DNA of 64,000 nucleotides from CALARM01 sp964431735 (GTDB taxonomy: Bacteria > Vulcanimicrobiota > SpSt-956 > JAKJGF01), in NCBI GenBank assembly GCA_964431735.1, contig CAYSLJ010000005.1, forward strand, positions 18,008-82,007, in the 5' to 3' direction. This document shows positions 35,471-43,961 of this stretch, one piece after another (position 1 is the first letter of the stretch; the number at the start of each line of letters is the position of its first letter). The position numbers and the translations under genes were made by a program. The notes beneath the pieces were generated by a model, which saw only the letters and a program-made list of their open reading frames with translations, was not told the origin of the DNA and did not search any database.

Positions 35471-37900
35471 ATGAGAAAAAAAAATATAAAAGCTATTGTA
35501 CTCATAAGTTTACTATTACTTTTAGTGCTGCTCATACTTATGTCTGTATCCATGATAACTATGAGCAGCAGTTTTCTATCTCTTGTAGGTAACAGTGAAA
35601 CCAGGAATAGAGCATTAATTTCTGCCTATGCAGGTATTGATTATGCTATATGTAAATTGAACAGAGACCCGGCCTGGGGTGTTAAAGATCTGGATTTTAT
35701 TCCTTCATCATCTATTCCGGTACCTGATTATCTTCCGGGATACAAAGTAGATACTAAGGCAGGAGCATATGCAGGTCTAACAGGAGCAGAATTTTTTATA
35801 ACCTTCGGTAATTCCTATAATCCTTCTTCAACCTCTTTAAGTTCATACAGTTCATATTCAAAATATCACTCTGTAAATAATTTATTTAACACATCTCCTG
35901 CAGGAGATGTGCCTCCCTATAGTGCAAAAATTATATCTATAGGGAAATGTGGCAATTCAGTAAAGGTAGTAAAAGCTTTTTTAACCCGTTCTGATTTCTA
36001 TCCCTATGCAATAAATTCGGAATCTTCACTTGTATTTGTAGAAGGTACTTATAATATAAAAGGAGATAATTCAACAGGCGATCAGGGTGACATATATTCT
36101 TCCTGGTCCGGTGACGATACTGACCAATTCAGTATAAGAGCAGATGGAGGTGTAAAGAAAATATCCTGCAACAATGGAATATTGCTTGGTAAAGGACCTA
36201 TAAGTATTGCTCCAGGCAAACTCGATAATAACACCAGATCCAAGGAAAGATGTATTCCGGAATTATATCTCAGTAAGATTGACGTATCTGAGATATTAGA
36301 CAATGCCAGTAATCATGAATATGGAGCATATACTCAGATAAATCCGGGTATGGTAACAGTCAGAGAAATGCCTCCTCCGCCTCCCAATCCACCTCCTTCA
36401 CCTTTAAGTTCAGAAGAAAGTAATCTTCTGAGTCAACTTCAGAGTAACTTAATAGCTGACGCAGCAGATGAAACCACTACAAACGGACCTCCTGTCAGTA
36501 AAAATGGTTCCAGTAATATTACAAAATACAGTAATCCTGAATATAGCAAGTTTGTAATAGACGGGGGAGGGACAGGATTTGAAACAGTAGCTGCTTTTGA
36601 TACATCCCAAATGAGCAATCCATTAACAAGAGGTGTTATTAAACTTAATTCTGACATTTTTATTGGCAATGCCGGCATAGGTGATGGAGATAGAAGCCAG
36701 TATTTATATGATTCAACATTCATATCAAAGGCAAACAATCCTGGAGGTAATAATATATTCAGAATATTCCGCGACGGTTCGTCAGATCTTTTCAAAATGT
36801 ATAAATATACCTATACCTATACATACACAATGGATCTTACTTATTATCCTCCTGAAGAAAATCCCATATATAAAACTGATCCGAATACAGGTAAACAATA
36901 TATAGATGGATATACTCATGTAGATGCAAAATCTACCAGTTCTCATTCATCTATAAGTGACGGAGGTACAAACAGTCCCTACGCTCAGGAAATAAATTAT
37001 ATTAAACTGGATCTCAACGGTCACAATATATACTCCAGATCCCATTTAATCCTTGGCGTTGAACTTATAGGAACAGGAAGGGTTATAGCAGACGGGAAAA
37101 TAGCCTGTCTTTTCGGAAAAAACAGCAATCAAATAACCTGTATAAGCAGAGATGACCTTGATGTAGAGCTTTCAAATAATTTCGTAGATTCAAATAATAA
37201 AGGTTTTTATTATGCAGGAGATGATTTGAATATAAGGCCTATGAAATCAGACAGTCTCCTCGCATCAGGAACTGCAGGAAATCCCGGCGGTACAAGGGAG
37301 ATAATGCATTACCCCCCGGGATACAGACTCAATAACAGTGACGAAATAATAATAGGTAATTATAATTCCGGTACGAATGATTATGAAGGCAACGGGATTA
37401 AAGCGGAAACGAAATCACACAAAGGTTATATTACTGTAACGGGCTGGGACTCTACAAATGGGAACAGCACTATTCTGGATGTGGCTATACAGATGCGTCA
37501 CAATAAAAGCCAGCAGATAGAAATTCCCGAATCGTCAAAAATTCTGGTACCTTCATCCGGTTCAGGTAATGCAGTAATCGTAGATCCTAACGATATTGAC
37601 ATTACTGCTACAACAGGTATATCTACATCAATACTGAATACTATTTCATCACTTATTCAGGGGGAATTTAATACCGGTGATATACGTTACTATAAAGCAG
37701 TTTTGCATTCAACTTCAGTTGCTTTAAACAGTTTTTCCAGTGATTATGGTTCCAATTATCAAAATGTAAGCCCCATAGACACAGGCTCTCAGGAAGGAGA
37801 AATATATTTAATCCAGAACAGCAATTATATGAAACATATTCTGAATATTGAAAGAACCAATTTTAAAGTTCGAAAGGTTTCATGTATAGAAATGGAGTAA
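35471..37900 (+). CDS. Large PilX/GspK-like pilus-tip or surface protein
   Basis: The 809-residue protein starts with a basic stretch and a long hydrophobic helix (about residues 7-35). The segment RNRALISAYAGIDYAICKLN follows, similar to the RALYLAEAGI.YAI start of PilX and GspK. The large extracellular part is rich in Ser, Asn, Gly and Tyr, with a proline run near residue 300 and no domain I recognise. I use the ATG at 35471 with AGGAGGTG 9 bases upstream. It ends one base before the convergent BMC-T stop, with no terminator between. Possibly a pilus-tip adhesin, by inference. Confidence 0.75.
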   Translation: MRKKNIKAIVLISLLLLLVLLILMSVSMITMSSSFLSLVGNSETRNRALISAYAGIDYAICKLNRDPAWGVKDLDFIPSSSIPVPDYLPGYKVDTKAGAYAGLTGAEFFITFGNSYNPSSTSLSSYSSYSKYHSVNNLFNTSPAGDVPPYSAKIISIGKCGNSVKVVKAFLTRSDFYPYAINSESSLVFVEGTYNIKGDNSTGDQGDIYSSWSGDDTDQFSIRADGGVKKISCNNGILLGKGPISIAPGKLDNNTRSKERCIPELYLSKIDVSEILDNASNHEYGAYTQINPGMVTVREMPPPPPNPPPSPLSSEESNLLSQLQSNLIADAADETTTNGPPVSKNGSSNITKYSNPEYSKFVIDGGGTGFETVAAFDTSQMSNPLTRGVIKLNSDIFIGNAGIGDGDRSQYLYDSTFISKANNPGGNNIFRIFRDGSSDLFKMYKYTYTYTYTMDLTYYPPEENPIYKTDPNTGKQYIDGYTHVDAKSTSSHSSISDGGTNSPYAQEINYIKLDLNGHNIYSRSHLILGVELIGTGRVIADGKIACLFGKNSNQITCISRDDLDVELSNNFVDSNNKGFYYAGDDLNIRPMKSDSLLASGTAGNPGGTREIMHYPPGYRLNNSDEIIIGNYNSGTNDYEGNGIKAETKSHKGYITVTGWDSTNGNSTILDVAIQMRHNKSQQIEIPESSKILVPSSGSGNAVIVDPNDIDITATTGISTSILNTISSLIQGEFNTGDIRYYKAVLHSTSVALNSFSSDYGSNYQNVSPIDTGSQEGEIYLIQNSNYMKHILNIERTNFKVRKVSCIEME

Positions 37901-37901
37901 T

Positions 37902-38453
37902 TTAACTCCACAATCTTTCCCTTATACTGTAATGGGGATACGGAATTACAACACTTTCGGCTATCATATCTTCCTGAGTTGCATTCTCCAGAGCTGCTTT
38001 TACTGCAGACTGAACAGCTCCCACATCACCTGTAAGGAAGACAAAACCTTTCCCGCCTAAACCGCGGGCAATTCTTATTTCTATTAATTTTACCGTAGCT
38101 GCCTTTACCGCCGCATCTGCCGATGTTATGGCAGACACGATGGAATAGGTTTCAATAACTCCCAGCGACTGTATTTCCGGAACATCTACAGCAGCTGACA
38201 TGGCAGGAATTACTTCACGATGAATATTTGGAATAACAGTGCTGTTAATCCAGAAACGGCCTGCTATCTCACGTCCCGCTTTAACCGAAGTTTCCACAGC
38301 CCCCACATCACCGGAGATAATAATCACATATTTTCCCGGGCACAGAGGTGCAGAAATAACCATATTTACAGTAGCTGCCTTCATCATGGCATCCCAGGCG
38401 TTAATTCCTCTGGCCACACTGTTAAATTCTATTATTCCTATTGCATTATTCAT
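37902..38453 (-). CDS. Microcompartment shell protein, PduT-like BMC-T
   Basis: Two fused BMC domains (about residues 1-90 and 95-183) identify a trimeric shell protein. Cys38 lies in PLCPGKYVIIISGDVG. In Salmonella PduT a cysteine at this same place binds a 4Fe-4S cluster on the trimer axis, and the surrounding residues match well. The neighbouring gene encodes a PduS-like Fe-S/flavin protein, the expected electron partner. The ATG has no clear ribosome binding site; repeats lie directly upstream. Assigned as PduT-type with good confidence; electron transfer itself is inferred. Confidence 0.92.
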   Translation of the reverse strand: MNNAIGIIEFNSVARGINAWDAMMKAATVNMVISAPLCPGKYVIIISGDVGAVETSVKAGREIAGRFWINSTVIPNIHREVIPAMSAAVDVPEIQSLGVIETYSIVSAITSADAAVKAATVKLIEIRIARGLGGKGFVFLTGDVGAVQSAVKAALENATQEDMIAESVVIPYPHYSIRERLWS

Positions 38454-38471
38454 TGTTAGCTGTCAGCTTTC

Positions 38472-38643
38472 AATCGTGACGCGTGACGCGTGACGCGTGA
38501 CGCATGACGTGTGGCAGGTAATACCTGATCCTTATCGAAAAGCTACCTTTCCTGTATAATAATCGTGACGCGTGACGCGTGACGCGTGACGCGTGGCAGG
38601 TAATACCTGATCCTTATCGAAAAGCTACCTTTCCTGTATAATA
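38472..38643. repeat. Tandem duplication of about 85 bp with heptamer arrays
   Basis: Two direct copies (38472-38560 and 38561-38643) each start with a GTGACGC array and continue with GGCAGGTAATACCTGATCC and the last coding bases of the PduS-like gene. The copies differ mainly by one heptamer and a few degenerate bases, so the 3' end of the gene has been duplicated. Confidence 0.9.
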
Positions 38644-39959
38644 ATTGAATTTTTTGTAATTTCCTTAATTACACCCGATATACTTGCATGATAGCGGGCT
38701 CCGATAGAACCTTCCGGAATTTCGGCAATCACGTCTCCTCTGCTGACTTTATCCCCTGTCTTCACTACAGGGAGCGAAGGGGCTCCTATATGCTGTTTTA
38801 ACGGTATAATAACCTTTGAAGGAACATAAGTTAAATCAGAGAAAGGAGCGTCATGGTCAAGCCTTAACAGATCCAGCTGAGATAATATTCTCTTTACCGG
38901 CAACTTGTGTTCTTCCCTGAGATTATTTGGCAAAAGATCTTTATTTCTGTGAGGATTTTTTATTCCCCTTCCGAACATATCTTTTTTCAGTTCCATAAAA
39001 ACCTTTTTAGGTGACAGTCCCATAAAACATGCTATTTCACAGACTGAACATTCGACACATAAAAAAGCCTGTGTATGATCTTTAACGGGCATACCTAAAA
39101 ATATATTCTTCATAACCTTATGAGGTTTAAGGCAATGGCCGAGCATATGTCTCGGACACATATCCGTACAGACCCTGCAGGAACAGCACACTTCTGCAGC
39201 AAGTCTTTTTACCGTTTTCTGTTTTTCTGACATATGAAGGGCAAGTTTATGGTAAGACGAAAGAACTATAAGGCCGCTCGTAGTTTTGGTAACAGGAATG
39301 TCAATATCTTCTATGAGCTTTCCCATCATAGGGCCACCTGAAACTACAACAAAATCTTTCACTGTCGCCCCTCCTGCAACAGCTATAGCATCTCTTACGG
39401 AAGTTCCTACAGGAAGTCTGACAGTAACAGGTTTTTCAACCTCTCCCGTAATAGTAAGAGGTCTGTCTGTTACAGGCAGGCCTTTCATGGAATCCGACAC
39501 ATTCAGCAGGGTATTTACATTATTTACAACCACCCCGACTTCAAGTGGGATACCGCCTTCCGGAACTATTCTTCCCGTAACGTCATAAACCAGAACATGT
39601 TCATCACCGGCAGGATAATAATTTTTCAGCAGGTGAATGGCAATGGGGACAGAAAATTCAGCAGTTTTCAGTACATTTTCGATAGATGAAATAGCTTTCT
39701 TATATTTTCCTTTAATCCCTACAATGCCTCTCGAAGCACCTGTAGCGATACAGGCAAGTTCAAGTCCTTCCAGGAGTTTTTCCGGTTCTCTGGCAGCCAG
39801 CTGCTGATCTACCCTGAGAAGTGGTTCGCACTCTGCTGCATTAACTATTACGGTATCAACACAGGCATTATATTTTACATAGGTCGGGAAACCTGCCCCT
39901 CCGGATCCGACAATACCTGCTTCTCTTACTGATTTTTTTATTTCTTCGGGAGTATACAA
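38625..39959 (-). CDS. PduS-like Fe-S flavoprotein (RnfC family)
   Basis: The 444-residue protein opens with VGSGGAGFPTYVKY and NAAECEPLL, the flavin-binding signatures of the RnfC/NuoF-like fold. It has an SLBB segment and two 4Fe-4S motifs (CCSCRVCTDMCP and CVECSVCEIACF), followed by a C-terminal barrel-sandwich part. In Pdu compartments this protein reduces cobalamin; here no B12-dependent diol dehydratase is seen, so a general redox role with the BMC-T is more likely. Start is TTG with AAGGTGAG upstream. Its final codons lie in a tandemly duplicated segment. Confidence 0.9.
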   Translation of the reverse strand: MYTPEEIKKSVREAGIVGSGGAGFPTYVKYNACVDTVIVNAAECEPLLRVDQQLAAREPEKLLEGLELACIATGASRGIVGIKGKYKKAISSIENVLKTAEFSVPIAIHLLKNYYPAGDEHVLVYDVTGRIVPEGGIPLEVGVVVNNVNTLLNVSDSMKGLPVTDRPLTITGEVEKPVTVRLPVGTSVRDAIAVAGGATVKDFVVVSGGPMMGKLIEDIDIPVTKTTSGLIVLSSYHKLALHMSEKQKTVKRLAAEVCCSCRVCTDMCPRHMLGHCLKPHKVMKNIFLGMPVKDHTQAFLCVECSVCEIACFMGLSPKKVFMELKKDMFGRGIKNPHRNKDLLPNNLREEHKLPVKRILSQLDLLRLDHDAPFSDLTYVPSKVIIPLKQHIGAPSLPVVKTGDKVSRGDVIAEIPEGSIGARYHASISGVIKEITKNSIIIQER

Positions 39960-39977
39960 AAGATCTCACCTTTAAGA

Positions 39978-40048
39978 AGTGAATAGTGAATGGTGAATAG
40001 TGAATAGAAGGAATATACCTTTTCACTTTTCACTTTTCACTTTTCACC
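39978..40048. repeat. GTGAATA / TTCACTT heptamer array, hairpin-forming
   Basis: Four GTGAATA/GTGAATG units face four CTTTTCA units across a short spacer. It fills the gap between the aldehyde dehydrogenase and the PduS-like gene. Confidence 0.87.
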
Positions 40049-40049
40049 A

Positions 40050-41468
40050 TTATATAATCCTAAAATAATCTACTAAAGTGCACCTTCTCTGTCTTGTAAA
40101 GGTTCTTGCAGAAGTAATTCCTTCTCCTGTAGGAGAGGCTATTGTAAAGGTAGTATATCCTTCTCCTCCCATACCGAGTCCTGCGTAAGTAGGAGCATTT
40201 TTCACAAATATTGTCGTATTTACGACAGATGCCATAAGGCTCAGATGTTCCACATCTCTGGAATGCATTGCAGATGTATGGTAAAAACCATGTTCTGCCT
40301 TTATTGACCAGGAAAGGGCATCATCGAAAGAATCAAATCTGGAAAAAGGAATTACAGGCATAAGCTGTTCCATCATTACAAGAGGATGAGATGGCGAAAC
40401 TTCTGCAATTAAAATTTTTGTATCTTCAGGTACTCTGAGACCGATAGAGTTTGCTATTACGGAAGCATTTCTTCCTACAAATTTTCTGTTCGGCACAGGG
40501 AAACCGTGGTGGTCTTTCCCTGAAACTATCTGTTCCATAAGTTTCTCTAAATCTCTGGAACTCAGTTCAAAGGCTCCCTGACGGCACATTTCCGATTTCA
40601 AATGATCTGCTATCTTTTTTAAGGCAAAAATCTCTTTTTCCGCAATACATACAATATTATTATCGAGACCTGCACCGAGAATTATATCTCTTGCCGCTGC
40701 AGGTATATCAGCAGATTCATCTACCAGTACGGGAGGGTTACCGGGGCCTGCTGCTATAACCTTTTTCCCCGATTTCATTGCAAGGTCAACCACTGCAGGT
40801 CCTCCTGTGACAACAAGAAGTCTTACTTTCGGATGTTTCATAAGAGTCTGGCTTGCTTCTATAGAAGGTTCCGTCACTGTTGTAACGATATCGACAGGCC
40901 CTCCGACAGATTGTATGGCGCCATTGATCAGTTCCACAGCTTTCTGGCTCACACCTTTTGCTGCAGGGTGAGGACCGAATACGACGGAATTACCTGCAGA
41001 AATCATACTTATACTGTTATTTATTATAGTTTCTGTCGAATTGGTGGAAGGTGTTATACTGCCTATAAGTCCGTAAGGAGCCATTTCCACAAGAGCGAGA
41101 CCTCTGTCTCCCGTATAGGCAGTAGAAGAAAGATCTTCCACACCGGGAGTCTTATCTATGGCAAGGAGATTTTTATTTATCTTATGGTCTACCCTTCCCA
41201 TACCTGTTTCAGCGACGGCAGCTTCTGCCATGAATTTAACATGGGTTCTCATGACTCTTCTTATCTGTTCAATGATTTCTTTTCTTTTCATCACACCGAG
41301 TTTAACAAGTTCTTTCTGGGCATTATAGGCTGCATCTATGGCATTATCCATATTATCATATATACCTGTTCCCGTATGTTTATTGCCAGAGCTTACCACT
41401 TTACTATCAGTAAGCTTTTTCAGAACTTCTTCAATTATGAAATTTACTTCTTTAGGATCAAGTTTCAT
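40050..41468 (-). CDS. CoA-acylating aldehyde dehydrogenase (PduP/EutE type)
   Basis: It would oxidise an aldehyde to acyl-CoA with NAD+ inside the compartment. The catalytic Cys is in DNNIVCIAEKE, and the upstream motif AAGPGNPPVLVDESADIPAAA is typical for PduP and EutE. The first 20 residues (MKLDPKEVNFIIEEVLKKLT) form an amphipathic helix like the encapsulation peptides of PduP. I choose the ATG at 41468, 10 bases after GAGAGGAG; the frame extends to 41489. The length of 472 residues is normal. Confidence 0.93.
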   Translation of the reverse strand: MKLDPKEVNFIIEEVLKKLTDSKVVSSGNKHTGTGIYDNMDNAIDAAYNAQKELVKLGVMKRKEIIEQIRRVMRTHVKFMAEAAVAETGMGRVDHKINKNLLAIDKTPGVEDLSSTAYTGDRGLALVEMAPYGLIGSITPSTNSTETIINNSISMISAGNSVVFGPHPAAKGVSQKAVELINGAIQSVGGPVDIVTTVTEPSIEASQTLMKHPKVRLLVVTGGPAVVDLAMKSGKKVIAAGPGNPPVLVDESADIPAAARDIILGAGLDNNIVCIAEKEIFALKKIADHLKSEMCRQGAFELSSRDLEKLMEQIVSGKDHHGFPVPNRKFVGRNASVIANSIGLRVPEDTKILIAEVSPSHPLVMMEQLMPVIPFSRFDSFDDALSWSIKAEHGFYHTSAMHSRDVEHLSLMASVVNTTIFVKNAPTYAGLGMGGEGYTTFTIASPTGEGITSARTFTRQRRCTLVDYFRII

Positions 41469-41501
41469 AATAATATTAGCTCCTCTCATTGGTTATACGA
41501 A

Positions 41502-41535
41502 TCGTGACGCGTAACGCGTGACGCGTAACGCGAGG
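41502..41535. repeat. GTGACGC/GTAACGC heptamer array
   Basis: Four units begin with ATCGTGACG and end with GCGAGGA, directly upstream of the aldehyde dehydrogenase ribosome binding site. Confidence 0.87.
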
Positions 41536-41627
41536 ACTGTCAATATAAAATTTACAGTTTAAATTTTTAGAGAAAGGTAAGAGTTAAAAATTGCAAATCC
41601 TTACTCTATAAATAATCCTTTAAAAGT

Positions 41628-42413
41628 CTAAACTCTAAACTTTATTTCTATATTTTTTTCTTTTGCAATATCTCTTGCCAGAGGGGTTATTATAGAATTA
41701 CCGGACACTTCCATAACATTTTTTCCTGTCATGGCGAAGGAAAGAATATCTTCTTTTGTAACAACTTCTTTTCCTTTTTTCTGCTGCCTTACAGGCTCAG
41801 AAACTGTAAATTCACTTTCCACTGACATTTTAAGAGACGAAAGATTTATAAAGTTAATTCCCCAAGAAGCAAGTCTTTTGCCATAGTTTGTGATAAAATC
41901 ATAAAAAGCAGAAGGTCCTTCAGACAGACCTGCAGATTTTATCATCTGACAGTCGTGACTGAAACCGTCTCTTACAATTACAATCTTTATCCCTCTCTGA
42001 AGTGCTTCCAGAACAATCCACTCTACAGTCATCTGAGGTGTAATATTGGCGACACGACTGAGATTATATATGGAGAACACAGGAACAAGAACGAATTTTA
42101 CATCTGCAAATAGTTCAGCACATACTCTATTTACCTGATTGCACATATAAAATTCCACAGAATTTTTGTCGAACTGTTTTTCTACCATATCCTGGTCTTT
42201 TCCGTCTGCCACAAGAACTGTTCTGAAACCATGACATGAAGAGAGTTCCCGGACTTCTGCACAGGTTTTCTCCCATGTTACCGGTTCATAAGACAGAGGT
42301 ACAAGGACTGATGGTAAAGAAGTAGATAAAGGTGCTTTATCTTTTTTCTCAAGCCGTTTCAGTACTTCCTTTGTAATTTCTTCTATTAAATTATTTAAAT
42401 AATCTACATCCAT
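41628..42413 (-). CDS. Microcompartment-associated flavoprotein-like protein
   Basis: The 261-residue protein starts with an encapsulation-type helix (DYLNNLIEEITKEVLKRLEK). The middle domain (about residues 35-200, VKFVLVPVFSIYNLSR..VLEALQRGIKIVIVRDG) resembles the N-terminal part of the DeoC fusion at 31.4 kb. Its last 50 residues (TKEDILSFAMTGK..SIITPLARDIAKEKNIEIKF) are an ITPLA-type tail common in microcompartment enzymes. A flavin or nucleotide-binding Rossmann-like fold is likely, but no cofactor motif is certain and the role is unknown. A heptamer array sits where a ribosome binding site would be expected further upstream. Confidence 0.72.
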   Translation of the reverse strand: MDVDYLNNLIEEITKEVLKRLEKKDKAPLSTSLPSVLVPLSYEPVTWEKTCAEVRELSSCHGFRTVLVADGKDQDMVEKQFDKNSVEFYMCNQVNRVCAELFADVKFVLVPVFSIYNLSRVANITPQMTVEWIVLEALQRGIKIVIVRDGFSHDCQMIKSAGLSEGPSAFYDFITNYGKRLASWGINFINLSSLKMSVESEFTVSEPVRQQKKGKEVVTKEDILSFAMTGKNVMEVSGNSIITPLARDIAKEKNIEIKFRV

Positions 42414-42429
42414 AATGTATCAATAAAAT

Positions 42430-42466
42430 TCGCAACGCGTCACGCGTCACGCGTCACGCGTCACGA
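42430..42466. repeat. GTCACGC heptamer array
   Basis: About five units, ending in GTCACGATCC, lie between BMC-H and the flavoprotein-like gene. Orientation is opposite to most arrays nearby. Confidence 0.87.
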
Positions 42467-42474
42467 TCCTTTTA

Positions 42475-42816
42475 TTATAAATTGGCTTTCTTCTTCTTTT
42501 CACCTTCGCCTTCAGCCGGTGTATCACCTCTATATTTAATAGGGAGAACATCATCAAGGTCCGGATGAGGTCTTGGAATAACATGAACAGATACCAGTTC
42601 TCCAACCTTTCTTGCTGCTGCAGCTCCTGCGTCTGTAGCTGCTCTTACTGCTGCCACGTCTCCTCTTACGAGGGCAGTAACGAAACCGCCTCCTATTTTT
42701 TCATAGGCTACAAGTTTCACATTGGCAGCTTTTACCATAGCATCAGATGCCTCTATCATGGCAACAAGTCCTTTAGTTTCAATCATTCCGAGTGCTTCTA
42801 AATTCAGGGTAGTCAC
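42475..42816 (-). CDS. Microcompartment shell protein, BMC-H
   Basis: A single BMC domain (LEALGMIETKGLVAMIEASDAMVKAANVKLV..VRGDVAAVRAATDAGAAAARKVGELVSVHVIPRPH) of the PduA/EutM type is followed by a charged 20-residue tail ending EGEKKKKANL. The start is uncertain: the GTG at 42816 overlaps the AAAGGGGG ribosome binding site, and a CTG three codons later has better spacing. It is the second hexameric shell protein of the locus. Confidence 0.93.
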   Translation of the reverse strand: MTTLNLEALGMIETKGLVAMIEASDAMVKAANVKLVAYEKIGGGFVTALVRGDVAAVRAATDAGAAAARKVGELVSVHVIPRPHPDLDDVLPIKYRGDTPAEGEGEKKKKANL

Positions 42817-42826
42817 CCCCTTTCAT

Positions 42827-42855
42827 AATTAGCTATCAGCTATCAGCTATCAGCT
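42827..42855. repeat. ATCAGCT heptamer array
   Basis: Four nearly perfect units of CTATCAG lie 11 bases before the BMC-H start region. This is a third heptamer type, also seen in degenerate form near 27.3 and 49.5 kb. Confidence 0.82.
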
Positions 42856-42920
42856 TTAAAATTTAAGGCAATTTCTTAATTTATATTTTCTTAAAAACAA
42901 TAAGATTTCAGTTCACCCTA

Positions 42921-43034
42921 TATTACTATGGTGAGCATAAATAATACATATTTGTTCTCGTGACGCGTAACGCGTAACGCGTAACGCGTGACGGGAGGAA
43001 GACTCTTATTACATGCTTATGCTCAGGTCAGTAA
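42921..43034. repeat. Palindromic family D element with heptamer core
   Basis: Ends TATTACTATGGTGAGCATAA and its near-complement TTATGCTCAGGTCAGTAATA enclose a heptamer array at 42959-42998. The right end extends 12 bases into pduL and provides its last codons and stop. Confidence 0.85.
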
Positions 43035-43667
43035 TATCTCTACGACATCACCATTTTTGACAAAACCTGCATTTGCTTCATCAATATCTATATGCATTTC
43101 CAGGCTGTACTGACTGTTGACCCTTACGAGAACCCTGTCAAAAATAATCCCTCTGTCACCGGAAGTTTTTACCTTTACATACTGTTTATCGGAAAGGCCA
43201 AATTTCGCGGCATCATCAGGGGTCATATGTATATGTCGCCATGCACATATTACTCCTTCTTTAATCGTAACAGAGCCTTTCGGGCCCACAATGGAAATAC
43301 CGGGACTTCCGGCAGTATCGCCGGAATCTCTCACAGGAGGCTTCAATCCCAGTTCAAAACCGTCTGTCATGGAAATCTCTACCTGTGTTTTTGACCTTTC
43401 AGGCCCCAGAATTCTCACCTTTGTTTTAACTCCTGCAGGGCCTGCGAGAGTTACCATATCTTCTGCGGCATACTGACCGGGCTGGGACAGATCTTTAAAT
43501 TTTTTCAGTTGATACCCTTCACCGAATAAAATATCTAGATCCTTTCGTGACACATGAATATGTCTGTTAGAAACACCGACAGAGATCTTATTTGTTCCCG
43601 GCTCTTTATTTCCCATATATTTTTTCACAACCTCTTCCACAACTGACTGAATGAATTGTGCATCCAT
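43023..43667 (-). CDS. pduL: Phosphate propanoyltransferase PduL
   Basis: PduL transfers an acyl group from CoA to phosphate, recycling CoA inside the compartment. The zinc ligands are in NRHIHVS (about residue 35) and RHIHMTP (about 145), and the C-terminal MHIDIDEANA motif is present. The first 20 residues (MDAQFIQSVVEEVVKKYMGN) form an encapsulation helix. AGAGGGA lies upstream of the ATG. It is the first gene of the leftward operon pduL, BMC-H, flavoprotein, aldehyde dehydrogenase, PduS-like, BMC-T. Its 3' end is formed by a family D repeat terminus. Confidence 0.95.
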   Translation of the reverse strand: MDAQFIQSVVEEVVKKYMGNKEPGTNKISVGVSNRHIHVSRKDLDILFGEGYQLKKFKDLSQPGQYAAEDMVTLAGPAGVKTKVRILGPERSKTQVEISMTDGFELGLKPPVRDSGDTAGSPGISIVGPKGSVTIKEGVICAWRHIHMTPDDAAKFGLSDKQYVKVKTSGDRGIIFDRVLVRVNSQYSLEMHIDIDEANAGFVKNGDVVEILLT

Positions 43668-43686
43668 AAAAAATCCCTCTGAATTA

Positions 43687-43851
43687 TCGTGACGCGTGAC
43701 GCGTAACGCGTGACGCGAGGATTCCGTATAACCTGTTAAAAAAATTTTAACCGGAACAAAAATCTTAAATTACTTTAAATTATAGTTAGTTTCATAACTT
43801 ATTAGAAATTAAGTGCTTCGTGACGCGTAACGCGTGACGCGTGACGCGAGG
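43687..43851. repeat. Two GTGACGC heptamer arrays upstream of pduL
   Basis: Arrays at 43687-43721 and 43818-43851 both start TCGTGACG and end GCGAGGAT. The 96 bases between are AT-rich and may contain the operon promoter, which I cannot pinpoint. Confidence 0.85.
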
Positions 43852-43961
43852 ATTATCTGTAATTTGTTGTGAACTACACTATAATAAAGATAATTCTATA
43901 AATTTCAGGCTTTTCCTGCTCAGCTTATAACAGGTAAGAAAAATGTATTTTTTTACCGCTC

